The notes under the pieces are model-generated. The model searched no databases. It worked only from the letters and a program-made list of their open reading frames with translations, and was not told where the DNA came from. From assembly GCA_900319705.1 (NCBI GenBank), contig ONPL01000008.1, positions 1 to 52,101 on the forward strand: DNA of 52,101 nt. The letters are read 5' to 3'. This document shows, in pieces, positions 8,947 to 17,784 of this stretch. This DNA is from an uncultured Pseudomonadota bacterium (lineage in GTDB: Bacteria; Pseudomonadota; Gammaproteobacteria; Enterobacterales; Succinivibrionaceae). Position numbers and translations under genes: made by a program. Every line of letters starts with the position of its first letter. The first letter of the stretch is position 1.

Positions 8947-9036
8947 ATGGTCCCATGGAACTGTCCGTATTGCGATATTGCTGATCTTTCAGGAGTAAAG
9001 AACTATGCTACTGAAGGCAGAAGTGAAATCTTGTAG
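8947..9036 (+). CDS. Possible very small CPYC-containing protein or gene remnant
   Basis: A 29-codon frame begins MVPWNCPYCDIADLSG and ends at TAG 9034-9036. It lies about 25 bases downstream of the strong promoter at 8894. The same frame is open upstream to about 8883 without a start codon. The Cys-Pro-Tyr-Cys pair looks protein-like (zinc ribbon or thioredoxin-type turn), but no family can be named. The Shine-Dalgarno is poor (AAGG about 10 bases upstream). The 3' end overlaps the opposite-strand phosphatase gene. It could equally be the tail of a decayed gene or chance. Confidence 0.2.
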   Translation: MVPWNCPYCDIADLSGVKNYATEGRSEIL

Positions 9037-9635
9037 TCAACAGTTCTGCTTAGAGTGTCGTAGACTGCGTCAAGCTTCAGTACTGCAAGGTAGTTGAATT
9101 CAAGATTCATCCAGAGCTGATCCTTGTTCAGACCGTATTTCATCAGTTCTGCAAAAATGGTCTTGATTACCCCGTTATGACTGAAAACCACCAGATCTTC
9201 GTGGCGATCCATCAGTTTCTTAAGTACACCTTTTACTCTTTTGTGGAATTCGCGTAGCGTTTCTGCTTCGCGGATCCTAGCGCGAGAAGGGTGTCTTGCG
9301 ATCTTTTCAAGCAGTTCCCTCTGTTCTGTGGTGTATTTGCTGAAAGGAAGTCCGTCAAGCTCGCCGAAATGAAGTTCTTTTAATTCAGAAATATATTCGA
9401 TTTCACCGGTGTAGTTTATAAACCTGTTGAAAACTGCTGTGGTTTTTCTGCACCTTAGCAGCGGGGATGACACTATTTTGAAATGACTGTCGATCTTGTA
9501 CTTTTCAATGAATTCCTTTACCGGAACTTCATTGATCGGTTCGATGTCAACGTCGGTTGAACCGTATATGGACGGTTCTCCGGTAACTTTTCCGTGTCTT
9601 ACGAAATAGATAGTGAAATTGATTGTATCATTCAT
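9003..9635 (-). CDS. Histidine phosphatase family protein (phosphoglycerate mutase-like)
   Basis: This 210-residue cytoplasmic protein has the branch-1 histidine phosphatase motifs in order. They are FVRHGKV near residue 12 with the phospho-acceptor His, SSPLLRCRKT around 56-65, HFGELDG around 89-95 with the acid/base Glu, and VVFSHNGVIKTI near 149-160 with the second catalytic His. The overall pattern is closest to alpha-ribazole phosphatase/CobC or general small-phosphoester phosphatases. No cobalamin genes lie nearby, so the substrate is unknown. The gene is divergent from the small acidic gene at 9849. Confidence 0.85.
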   Translation of the reverse strand: MNDTINFTIYFVRHGKVTGEPSIYGSTDVDIEPINEVPVKEFIEKYKIDSHFKIVSSPLLRCRKTTAVFNRFINYTGEIEYISELKELHFGELDGLPFSKYTTEQRELLEKIARHPSRARIREAETLREFHKRVKGVLKKLMDRHEDLVVFSHNGVIKTIFAELMKYGLNKDQLWMNLEFNYLAVLKLDAVYDTLSRTVDYKISLLPSVA

Positions 9636-9848
9636 ATTTTTAATTTTTATTTATCCCGTTGATATGCCCGAAATTATATGACAAAAGTCTGTGTTTTGCC
9701 AGTTTCCCATTGTTGTTTCATGCTCCGGCTGTGTTCATTTTCTAAATATTTCGGGCATAGTAAAAAATTTGTTAAAATGATGTAACCTTTTTCACGGCGG
9801 ATCGTTTACAAAGTGAAGAGTTACGAAATTGTACACTGGAGGTAGATC

Positions 9849-10076
9849 ATGTCAGACAGAGATGAGTTCAAAAAAGATTTTGTTGATATTCTTATGAAAA
9901 AGGCTTTCAACTTTAAAGCACCGCCTATGCCGGATTTCAATGAACTTCAGGCAAAAGAGGGCAGAAGTGATTTTGACGAACTGATTCCGATGAATGACGA
10001 CGAACTTGATTTTGTTAATGCTGCCGGCAACAGCGACAAATATGACGGTTCGGCTGATGATATCAGAATTGATTAG
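9849..10076 (+). CDS. Small acidic protein with a double-glycine-leader-like motif
   Basis: This 75-residue, very acidic protein is preceded by a near-perfect ribosome binding site (GGAGGT about 6 bases before the ATG) and followed by a strong terminator, so it is very likely a real monocistronic gene. Residues 45-60 (LIPMNDDELDFVNAAG) resemble the LxxxELxxVxGG end of leader peptides of class II bacteriocins and NHLP/Nif11-type RiPPs, with Ala-Gly instead of Gly-Gly. It would leave a 15-residue acidic tail. No peptidase-transporter or maturase lies within the window, so a RiPP role is only a suggestion. An ordinary small acidic protein is equally possible. Confidence 0.6.
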   Translation: MSDRDEFKKDFVDILMKKAFNFKAPPMPDFNELQAKEGRSDFDELIPMNDDELDFVNAAGNSDKYDGSADDIRID

Positions 10077-10103
10077 CAGAAGACAGAAGCAGGACAACTA
10101 ACG

Positions 10104-10141
10104 CCTGCTGGAGATAAATTCGGATCTTCAGCAGGTTTTCT
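10104..10141 (+). terminator. Intrinsic terminator after the small acidic gene
   Basis: CCTGCTGGAGAT (10104-10115) pairs with the arm ending CAGCAGG (10129-10135) and is followed by TTTTCT. The stem is twelve base pairs long with one G-T pair. Confidence 0.8.
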
Positions 10142-10320
10142 AGTTGACGTGCGAAATTCTGTTGTTTCTAATCTTCTCAAAACAGAAGGTTCATACATTT
10201 TTTTTCTGCAAAGATTTATTTCTGTTGCAGTTTTTGTTTTTTTTACAATCTGTCAGACTCTGTTTTGTCTGTAATACCGCAGCAACGGAAGCGGTGTATT
10301 AAGGTTAAGGGGAACCGTTG

Positions 10321-10770
10321 ATGATTTGTCATGCTGAAGCAGAGGATTTGCCTGCGATTCTTGAACTGCAGTATCTTGCCTACCGGTCCGAGGCAGAACT
10401 GCTCGGTAACTGGGATATTCCTCCCCTCAAACAGAAACTGTCCGAGGTTGAAGAGGAATTTCGCAAAGGCGTGTTCCTTAAACTTATCTTTGAAAACGAT
10501 GCTATTGTCGGATCAGTTCGGGCCGTTGAAAAGGACGGTGCGGTGCAGATCGGAAAACTTATGGTACATCCGCAGTTCCGTCGTCGTGGATATGGAAGAA
10601 TGCTTCTTTCAGCCATCGAAGCTGAATTTGCCGGTAAACGCTGTGTTCTGTTTACTAGTACTAGAAGTGTAAACAATATCCGGCTTTATGAGAGTGCCGG
10701 ATATAGAATTTTTGAAATCAGAACGATCAGTCCTGAACTTCAGTTTGCGTATATGGAAAAACAACTTTGA
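10321..10770 (+). CDS. GNAT-family N-acetyltransferase
   Basis: This 149-residue protein has the GNAT fold motifs. There is a substrate-binding N-terminal helix region, then beta strands ending in GKLMVHPQFRRRGYGRMLL (about 79-97). That stretch holds the acetyl-CoA pyrophosphate loop R/Q-x-x-G-x-G/A in the form RRRGYG. The C-terminal RLYESAGYRIFE motif (about 121-132) is typical of the superfamily. ATG 10321 is chosen over an upstream in-frame TTG because AAGGGG lies at a normal distance. The substrate cannot be predicted from the sequence. Confidence 0.85.
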   Translation: MICHAEAEDLPAILELQYLAYRSEAELLGNWDIPPLKQKLSEVEEEFRKGVFLKLIFENDAIVGSVRAVEKDGAVQIGKLMVHPQFRRRGYGRMLLSAIEAEFAGKRCVLFTSTRSVNNIRLYESAGYRIFEIRTISPELQFAYMEKQL

Positions 10771-11058
10771 TTAGTTGGTGGTTTCTGAGGAAATAGTTTG
10801 GTGCTAAATTTTCTCTTCAGAATTTTTTCGTTAGACTTATGCCTGTTTTTTGTTTCTATCTATCTCTTTCTTTCCTCTCTAATGTTTAGGAACGTCGTTC
10901 CCTGAGAGTAGAAATAAAGTTTTTGCCTCAATGCACCCATGATGTCAGTCAATCTACAACTCTTACGGTATTATAGGCATTTGCATACCTGTTAAAGTGA
11001 AGAGTCGCTATGGCTCCGATGTACTGATGCTCGAACCGTGATCTATTGAGCTGGCTCT

Positions 11059-14000
11059 TTAATCCTTTATTAGTTTCTCAAGGGTATCGAAAAGAGCAGT
11101 TGGATCCACAGGTTTGGATAGGTGTGCATTCAAACCAGCCTGCATGCTGCGCTGCACATCTTCGTCAAAAGCATTGGCTGTCAGAGCTATGATCGGGATT
11201 TGCTTTGCATCATCGCGATCCATAGCCCTGATTATTCTTGTGGCTTCCAGTCCATCCATCTCCGGCATACGCATGTCCATAAGGATGGCATCGTAGTATC
11301 CTGCCGGATGCTGCGCGAATTTATCTACGGCAATTTTCCCGTTCTCGGCGGTATCGACTTCAATTTCTCGCATACTCAGAATCATAGCCATAATTTCTAT
11401 ATTCACAACCAGATCCTCTGCTAGCAGTATGCGGCGGCCCTTAAGATCGGCACGGTTGTTGAGAGGCGATGCATTTTTCTTCCTGAAAGCCTCCATGAAC
11501 TGATCCAGCACATTGCCGGCAAAGAGCGGTTTTGCTACAAAGGTATCCACACCGGCATTTATCGCTTCATCGGCCACCTCATCCCAGTTGTACGATGTCA
11601 GGATGATGATTGGTGTATCATGTCCCACTACGGAGCGGATTTTCCGGGTTGTTTCCACGCCATCCATACCAGGCATTTTCCAGTCTATAATAAGAAGATC
11701 ATAGTCAATGTTCCGCGCGTGGTGCAGTTTTACCATCTCAATGCCTTTTTCGCCAGATTCAGCCACGTCACAGCTTATTCCGACCTGACCGAGGATGATC
11801 TGTGCGTGTTCCAATGCAATCGGATCATCGTCGATTACAAGTACATTCATCTCATGAAGATTCTCTTCACCGGTTTCGATGCCCCCGTCCTTGTGATCTG
11901 ACTCGCCAAGCGTAACAGACACGGTAAACGTCGTGCCGACGCCCTTTTGGCTTTCAACCTCAATGGTTCCGTTCATCAGATCAATAATACTCTTGGTAAT
12001 CGGCATACCAAGACCGGTGCTTCCGTACTTATTTTTGGATGAGGAATCCTCCTGGCTGAAAGCATCAAACATTCGCGGCAGATATTCCTTACTCATGCCG
12101 ATGCCTGTATCACTGATAGTTAGTTTCAAAGTGGCTTTTTTATCAAACCGATGTCCCTCTTCAATCAGGAAAGTTACGGTACCGCCTTCAGGCGTAAACT
12201 TGACCGCATTTCCCAGAATGTTGATCATGATCTGTTTGATTTTCATCTCATCGCCAACGTAATAGTCATCGATCTTCCCGATGGTGCGGCAGGCGTAATG
12301 CAGTCCCTTATCCCTGCATTGCCCGCTGATCATGGTATTGACCTGTTCCAGACATTTGGAGAATGAAAATTCCTCGTTCTTAATGATCATCCTGCCGGAT
12401 TCGATTCTGGACATATCAAGAATGTCATTTATGATTTCCAGCAGGTGCTGGGCGGAGGCACCGCTTTTTTTCAAATATTCCTTCACCTTATCTGACGCTG
12501 TAGGATCATTCATGGCGATGCTGTTCAGACCTATGATGGCGTTCATTGGTGTGCGTATTTCATGGCTCATATTGGAGAGGAAGGCTGTCTTTGCCTTGTT
12601 GGCAGCTTCCGCTGCCGCCAAAGCATCATTGAGCATATGCTGTTCAGCTATTTCCGCACGGGTTTCTGCATCAACATCTGTGAAGCCTGCACTGATGCTG
12701 TGTACAATATGATCCTCGCGATCTTCCGGATGACGTACACCGGCAAATCGTAAAGCCTCATAGGAAACATTATCGTTTACGTTGATCATATAACGGTAGG
12801 AAACAACCTGTTGCGATTTTAATCCTTCCCTTATGGCATCAGGCTGGATAAACCGCATGAATTCCTCCCGATATTCCGGCAGAACATATTGATCGCAATA
12901 AGCAGTGAAGGCTTCGAGGTAGTTGAAATGCTCTCCTGAACGGAAGCCGTGCATATCGGATCGGGCGTGATAGCATACACCAGCATTCCTGTCCAACTCT
13001 ATGTAATAGACACTGCGGAAATCTGAGGACAGCGCTGTAATCATCCGTGACTGTTCCTCCTGTTGAGCTTGCTGATCCAGCAGTTGCTGCTGCAGGGCAA
13101 GCCGCTGCTCCATATTCTGCTGCTTGATCCGGTTCTCTGCGTCAGACATCTCTTTTTCCAGTTCGAGTTTCGAGTTTTTTCTCATCTGGCTTATGATGAA
13201 GGAAAACATGAAGGCCAGCACCAAAATCGCCAGCGTCGATTGGATTATGCTACGCTTGATGATGCCGTTTGAGATAGTATTGGTTCTCTCGCTGATTACA
13301 CTTTCCCGGATCAGATAGGTAAGCATCCAGTCGGTACCTTTTATAGGTATATAGTCAATCGTTTCCGGAACCCCGTTGTAGGTGAAGGATGCCAGACCCT
13401 TACTGCCTTTGCTGAAGTCCTGCCTGACGTTTTGTGCTGAATACCCCTCTTCAAACTGAGCCTGCTTCAGCGCCTCCAGAAGATTGTCTTCCACGGCAAG
13501 TCCGCCCAGCACGGTGTTGGAGAGAGCAAATCCATCCGACGTGTAGATGTTACAGAAGGTCGTTTCTGAATTCTGTGATGTCATGGAAACGTCCTGCAAC
13601 AATTTATTCATGTCAATTTCCATAAAACAGGCAACCAGCGGTTTCCCGTCAATGGAAAGCCCGTGATCCCGGATCGGCACGGCAATGACGGCCTGCTTAT
13701 CCTGAGTATTTCCTCTTTTGATTGAAATTTCCGGCTCGGTAAGGGTCTGGGGATCAAATTTGTAATTATCGATGTCGTTCTGAATACCTTCATCTGCTGT
13801 ATATACCAGTCCGTCTGAATCGACGAATGCGAAACGCTTAAGATTGAAGAGCCGTTTCATATTCCGCTGATAGGCCCGTATATGATCAAGATCTTTCAAA
13901 TCTTCTTTATTGATCATTCCGACTGCAATTTTAATTACCTTGATGTTGTCATTCAGTTTCCCTTCAACAACCTGTTCCCGTCTTACGGCCAGTTCGTCCA

Positions 14001-14151
14001 GATACATGCGACTGACTGTTCGAACAGCATCGATTGTATCGTTATGGGCATAGCGGCCCATATTGATTGTTCCGCTAACCATGATGGCGGCTAGAATAAC
14101 ACATCCTGCGATTGTAATTAGAGCAGTGAGGGTTGTTTTCCCATTCTTCAT
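11059..14151 (-). CDS. Hybrid sensor histidine kinase with two receiver domains
   Basis: This 1030-residue membrane sensor starts at ATG 14151, with GGAGGTG just upstream; a longer frame to 14235 is rejected. Transmembrane helices at about 7-27 and 300-322 enclose a dCache-like extracytoplasmic ligand domain. A glutamine-rich coiled coil (about 345-370) and a PAS-like segment follow. The HisKA motif SHEIRTPMNAIIGL has the phospho-His at about 530, and the HATPase motif is NILGNAVKFTPEGG near 645. Receiver domain 1 has its phospho-Asp near 823 (LLIIDWKMPGMDG) and receiver domain 2 near 959 (AILMDMRMPEMDG). There is no DNA-binding output. It follows the GGDEF gene by 106 bases on the same strand, so the two probably form one signalling unit. 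The architecture is common in Clostridia. Confidence 0.88.
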   Translation of the reverse strand: MKNGKTTLTALITIAGCVILAAIMVSGTINMGRYAHNDTIDAVRTVSRMYLDELAVRREQVVEGKLNDNIKVIKIAVGMINKEDLKDLDHIRAYQRNMKRLFNLKRFAFVDSDGLVYTADEGIQNDIDNYKFDPQTLTEPEISIKRGNTQDKQAVIAVPIRDHGLSIDGKPLVACFMEIDMNKLLQDVSMTSQNSETTFCNIYTSDGFALSNTVLGGLAVEDNLLEALKQAQFEEGYSAQNVRQDFSKGSKGLASFTYNGVPETIDYIPIKGTDWMLTYLIRESVISERTNTISNGIIKRSIIQSTLAILVLAFMFSFIISQMRKNSKLELEKEMSDAENRIKQQNMEQRLALQQQLLDQQAQQEEQSRMITALSSDFRSVYYIELDRNAGVCYHARSDMHGFRSGEHFNYLEAFTAYCDQYVLPEYREEFMRFIQPDAIREGLKSQQVVSYRYMINVNDNVSYEALRFAGVRHPEDREDHIVHSISAGFTDVDAETRAEIAEQHMLNDALAAAEAANKAKTAFLSNMSHEIRTPMNAIIGLNSIAMNDPTASDKVKEYLKKSGASAQHLLEIINDILDMSRIESGRMIIKNEEFSFSKCLEQVNTMISGQCRDKGLHYACRTIGKIDDYYVGDEMKIKQIMINILGNAVKFTPEGGTVTFLIEEGHRFDKKATLKLTISDTGIGMSKEYLPRMFDAFSQEDSSSKNKYGSTGLGMPITKSIIDLMNGTIEVESQKGVGTTFTVSVTLGESDHKDGGIETGEENLHEMNVLVIDDDPIALEHAQIILGQVGISCDVAESGEKGIEMVKLHHARNIDYDLLIIDWKMPGMDGVETTRKIRSVVGHDTPIIILTSYNWDEVADEAINAGVDTFVAKPLFAGNVLDQFMEAFRKKNASPLNNRADLKGRRILLAEDLVVNIEIMAMILSMREIEVDTAENGKIAVDKFAQHPAGYYDAILMDMRMPEMDGLEATRIIRAMDRDDAKQIPIIALTANAFDEDVQRSMQAGLNAHLSKPVDPTALFDTLEKLIKD

Positions 14152-14257
14152 ACTTGTACACCTCCGGTCAGGGAACGCCAGAACCTTTTGATACGGACTT
14201 GAACCAGTCATTAGGAACTGACGACTACCTTGCATTCCATTGTGCCTATTTGGATTT

Positions 14258-17044
14258 CTACTTCTTCACATTACCAGAGAAGCTGACGGAATTTTCATTT
14301 TTACTATCGGCGGAATTTGCCGCCTCTTTGGCGTTTTCAAATCTATGTTCAATATCCAATTTTTTATCCACAACCGCATAAACCCCCATCAGCATCCGTA
14401 CCTGCTCTGTAGAGGATTCATCCACAGTCAGGTTATCAGTCAGCCGGGTCAGTAGTTCGCGGTAGTCTTCACGATGCGGACAATAGATCAGGAAAGTATT
14501 TTCGTTCTGGCGACCGCCGACACCTCCGAGTTCACGGGACAACATTCTCAAACGTTCGCCCAAGCTCCGTAACACTCTGTCGCCACAGGATTTGCCGCAG
14601 TGTTCGCAAATATCCCGGTAGGTGGCTACCTCTACCGCCAGGGCATCCATCGGAGCATCCCAATCGTTCTGATCGAACATCTTTACATACCGGAAGAAAT
14701 AGTCAATATTGAACAGAGTGGTGAGTTTGTCCCTCTCAGTGGCGCGAATAATATCGCGATCTTCTGCCAGTTCGATACACTTGTTAACCTTAGCGCGTAC
14801 GATTTCCCATTTCGGATAAGGTTTAGGAATAAAGTCCATAACGCCAAGATTGAGACATTCCATCTCGGCATCCTGATCGGCAGTCATAACGATGACAGGA
14901 ATATCCCGGAGCTCATCATCGTTTTTCATGGTTTTAAGTACTTCGATACCATTTAGCTGAGGCATCAGCAGGTCGAGCATAATCAGCGCCAGATCGTTTT
15001 TGTGGATGCGGATCTGTTCCAGCGCCTCATAGCCGTTAGATGCAAATACCAGATCATAGCTGCTGCTCAATGCAGTACCGAGCATTTCCCTGTTGATTAA
15101 CTCGTCATCAACAATAAGCACTTGACGTTTTACCTTGATAATGCACTGCTGTGTCTTTTCAACGACTTCCGTTTCCTTATCGGATTCATTGTCCCGGGTA
15201 ACTGCTCCCATACTTTTGAGAAGTTTTTTCTCTTCATACATCAATTCATCGGCACGATGGAAAACATCGTGGGTACTCTTATCCTCTCCGGGACAGAAAT
15301 CAGAGATCCCCCCTGAAATCACAGCGCCGCCGGCAGTGATGTGAGCCAAAGATATGTCATGGAGTGTGAGCATCAGATCCTTTCTGATGGTGTAGTCCGT
15401 GCCGGTCAGAATCACAGTAAATTCATCACCGCCAACACGGTAGACAGTACTGTGCTGGAATATCTTGCATACCATCCTGCAGGCTTCCTGGATATAATCG
15501 TCGCCGGCTTTGTGACCGTAGGTATCATTAATTTTTTTCAGTCCGTTAACATCACATACTGCCACAGCAAACTCTTCGACAATTCCTGATTCAATATCCT
15601 GATTGAGCTCTTTCTCTTTCTGCAGGTAGGCGAACTTACTCCGGACGCCGGTCATAGGATCTTTCTCTGAGAGAGATTTCAGCCGGTCTCGCTCCTTTTT
15701 TTCCTCATCTATGGATTCCACCAGCAAAAGAACCTGTACCACCTTGCCTTCGGCATTCCTTGCGGCAGAAAGGAAGCGTGCTCTGCACCAGATGTTCTGA
15801 ATATTAATATACTCTACGGTCACAGAGTCGGTATTCTGAAGCCGTTCGGCGATAGTGGAGAGATCCATGAAGGCGTTTATAGTGCCTTTGAATATTTCGT
15901 CTACGTATTTATCACAAACCTCACGCAGTGCACTGTCGGCGCCTTTCTGGCTGGAACCGACTGCATGGTTTGTATCATCATCAAGCCCCCTGTGTATGGT
16001 ACGGATACTGTCGGTAAGCAGGTCAATATCGTGAATCGATATATACATGTCACCAAGGGCAGCCAGCTGGGTATTCTGGATAGAAATTGCCAGATTTTTT
16101 GAACTGAGGTTATAGAATACTGCGATAAATACCGCTACTTCCAGCAGTGTTAGTATAATCAGAAGAACGAGAATTATCTGTAGAGGCCGGTAAAACTCGG
16201 CAGTATTCACCAGGGAGGCACAGTACCATCCACCCTCCAGACTTTCGGCATAAATCATGTATTTCTGATCGCCGTACTGCAATTCGAACTGATGCTGTCC
16301 GTCAAAATACAAGGAATGAACGACAGAGGAACCGAGAGAACCTTTCTCCTCCAGATAATTTTTACCTAATTCCTTCGGATCGGAATGCGCAATAACCAGA
16401 CCGTTTTTGTTGAGTACAAAGCAGTAACTGTTCGGGGTTTGTCTCGCTATTTCCTCTGTGATTTTTTGAATCTGCTCCAATGAAATATCCAGTGCAAGAA
16501 CGCTGACCCCATCGTTCAACCGGGTGGCCAAAGTCATCATGATAGTGTGGGTGTAAGCATCCAGATAGGGACTGACAAAAGTAATCTGGCTGTTATCAGC
16601 CATGGTTTCCCTATACCAGGGCCGTTCGGTGGGGACGAAATCCTTATCCGGAATCCAACCTATTCCGTCTACATACTCGCCGTTTACCCAGCCGTAAAGA
16701 CCGGTATAATCCTGATCAATCGAGTCTTTAATGCTCTGGGATTCATTGGTGAGATAGTTCAGTATCTCACTGTTCGGAAGGGCTTCTTTGATCATGTTGT
16801 TGATCACGTTGCTTGCTAGAAAAACGGTGTTCTTTCGAACCATAAGATAGTGGTCAAAGGACTCGGCAGACTGCAGTGCATTTACCTCACCTTGAAGAAC
16901 AATACTCGCTTTTGTGGAATTGTAGAGCTTGATTCCACCTGCAAAAGTAGCAGCAACCGTAAGCAAAAAAACAGTCAGAGCTGCTATGATACTCTTGGTG
17001 CCGATATTTTTGAATACATCTAGAATATGTGACCATTTTTTCAT
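14258..17044 (-). CDS. dCache-PAS-GGDEF-REC-degenerate GGDEF signalling protein
   Basis: This 928-residue protein has helices at about 19-40 and 293-315 that bracket a dCache sensor (WYRETMADNSQITFVSPY is typical). A PAS-like region follows, then an intact diguanylate cyclase domain with GGDEF at 538-542 and DVNGLKKINDTYGHKAGD upstream. Next comes a receiver domain with phospho-Asp near 691 (IMLDLLMPQLNG). A C-terminal domain aligns by eye with a second GGDEF fold, but its active site reads GGRQNENTF, so it should be catalytically dead. It probably makes c-di-GMP in response to a periplasmic ligand and receives phosphate from the kinase encoded next. No RxxD inhibitory site is seen before the active GGDEF. 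Confidence 0.88.
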   Translation of the reverse strand: MKKWSHILDVFKNIGTKSIIAALTVFLLTVAATFAGGIKLYNSTKASIVLQGEVNALQSAESFDHYLMVRKNTVFLASNVINNMIKEALPNSEILNYLTNESQSIKDSIDQDYTGLYGWVNGEYVDGIGWIPDKDFVPTERPWYRETMADNSQITFVSPYLDAYTHTIMMTLATRLNDGVSVLALDISLEQIQKITEEIARQTPNSYCFVLNKNGLVIAHSDPKELGKNYLEEKGSLGSSVVHSLYFDGQHQFELQYGDQKYMIYAESLEGGWYCASLVNTAEFYRPLQIILVLLIILTLLEVAVFIAVFYNLSSKNLAISIQNTQLAALGDMYISIHDIDLLTDSIRTIHRGLDDDTNHAVGSSQKGADSALREVCDKYVDEIFKGTINAFMDLSTIAERLQNTDSVTVEYINIQNIWCRARFLSAARNAEGKVVQVLLLVESIDEEKKERDRLKSLSEKDPMTGVRSKFAYLQKEKELNQDIESGIVEEFAVAVCDVNGLKKINDTYGHKAGDDYIQEACRMVCKIFQHSTVYRVGGDEFTVILTGTDYTIRKDLMLTLHDISLAHITAGGAVISGGISDFCPGEDKSTHDVFHRADELMYEEKKLLKSMGAVTRDNESDKETEVVEKTQQCIIKVKRQVLIVDDELINREMLGTALSSSYDLVFASNGYEALEQIRIHKNDLALIMLDLLMPQLNGIEVLKTMKNDDELRDIPVIVMTADQDAEMECLNLGVMDFIPKPYPKWEIVRAKVNKCIELAEDRDIIRATERDKLTTLFNIDYFFRYVKMFDQNDWDAPMDALAVEVATYRDICEHCGKSCGDRVLRSLGERLRMLSRELGGVGGRQNENTFLIYCPHREDYRELLTRLTDNLTVDESSTEQVRMLMGVYAVVDKKLDIEHRFENAKEAANSADSKNENSVSFSGNVKK

Positions 17045-17784
17045 ATCTTTCCTTCCTGTCTTCTTGTTTTTTCTTATAGGTTAGCACCATATCATAGCCA
17101 ATCTTTTACACGGGGTTATCAACTTATTATTGACGATCTGCTTTCGGCCGTTAGTGATATGGTTCACATATGGAAGATCTACATCGATCCTTTTGGCAGG
17201 TATTCCTCATGTCATCAACACAACATTTTATGACCTGTCTTATTCATAGGACTAGCCGTTTAAAATTACTGTGTCTTACCTTCCTGCAGTTGTTTTTGAT
17301 TTTTTACCGGTATCGATTCTGCAGTTGTGCGGCAGTATAGAGCTTTGCGTGTAAAGGAACCTTTTTTCTATGTTTCTGGAAATAAAAAAGGAGCGATCTC
17401 TCATCAGATGCTGATCTAGATTGTTATGTGTTGAGTGGGGCATCCATGCAGCAACGAGCGGAATTATCCCCGCGATCTTTTTTCCTTCTAATCAAATTAG
17501 GTGACTGTCCTATCTTTTTATGTTCCGGTTCCTGCAGTCTGTGAAAAAACATATCAAATGTGAGGAAATACATCATCGCAAGGGCTAACTGTTGTGCTTT
17601 TCTGACAGATTGGATTTTCTACATGAACTTCCGTTTCGAAAAGTTATAACCTTCTAATGTTATGCGCTATCTCGTTGTTTATATTTTGATTAACTGATAG
17701 TAAAATAGAATGTAAGATTTAAATTTGATAGGTGTCGTCCCGGGTTTTTTCTGGCATTTTCGGGATAACTCCTTAGGAATGTTT
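17045..17784. other. Gene-poor region between the signalling unit and the TPR-GGDEF gene
   Basis: No convincing gene was found in these 740 bases. A 38-codon open stretch ending at the TAG near 17418 contains a protein-like segment (VKEPFFYVSGNKKGAISHQ), but it has no start codon and follows a stop, so it could be a gene remnant. A small GC hairpin followed by T's lies near 17459-17482. Base composition is mixed. The region probably holds the divergent promoters for the genes at 17044 and 17785. Confidence 0.5.

Noticed and set aside
10880-10905. GGAACGTCGTTCC palindrome as an operator or terminator
   Set aside because: It is short, lacks a T-run and has no adjacent gene start at a suitable distance.
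14152-14235. 28-codon upstream extension of the hybrid kinase
   Set aside because: An ideal ribosome binding site (GGAGGTG) lies directly before ATG 14151, and the extension has no signal or domain character.
17300-17420. Possible transposase or gene remnant (VKEPFFYVSGNKKGAISHQ)
   Set aside because: The short stretch looks protein-like, but there is no start codon, no terminal inverted repeats and no family I can name. It is only mentioned in the region note.
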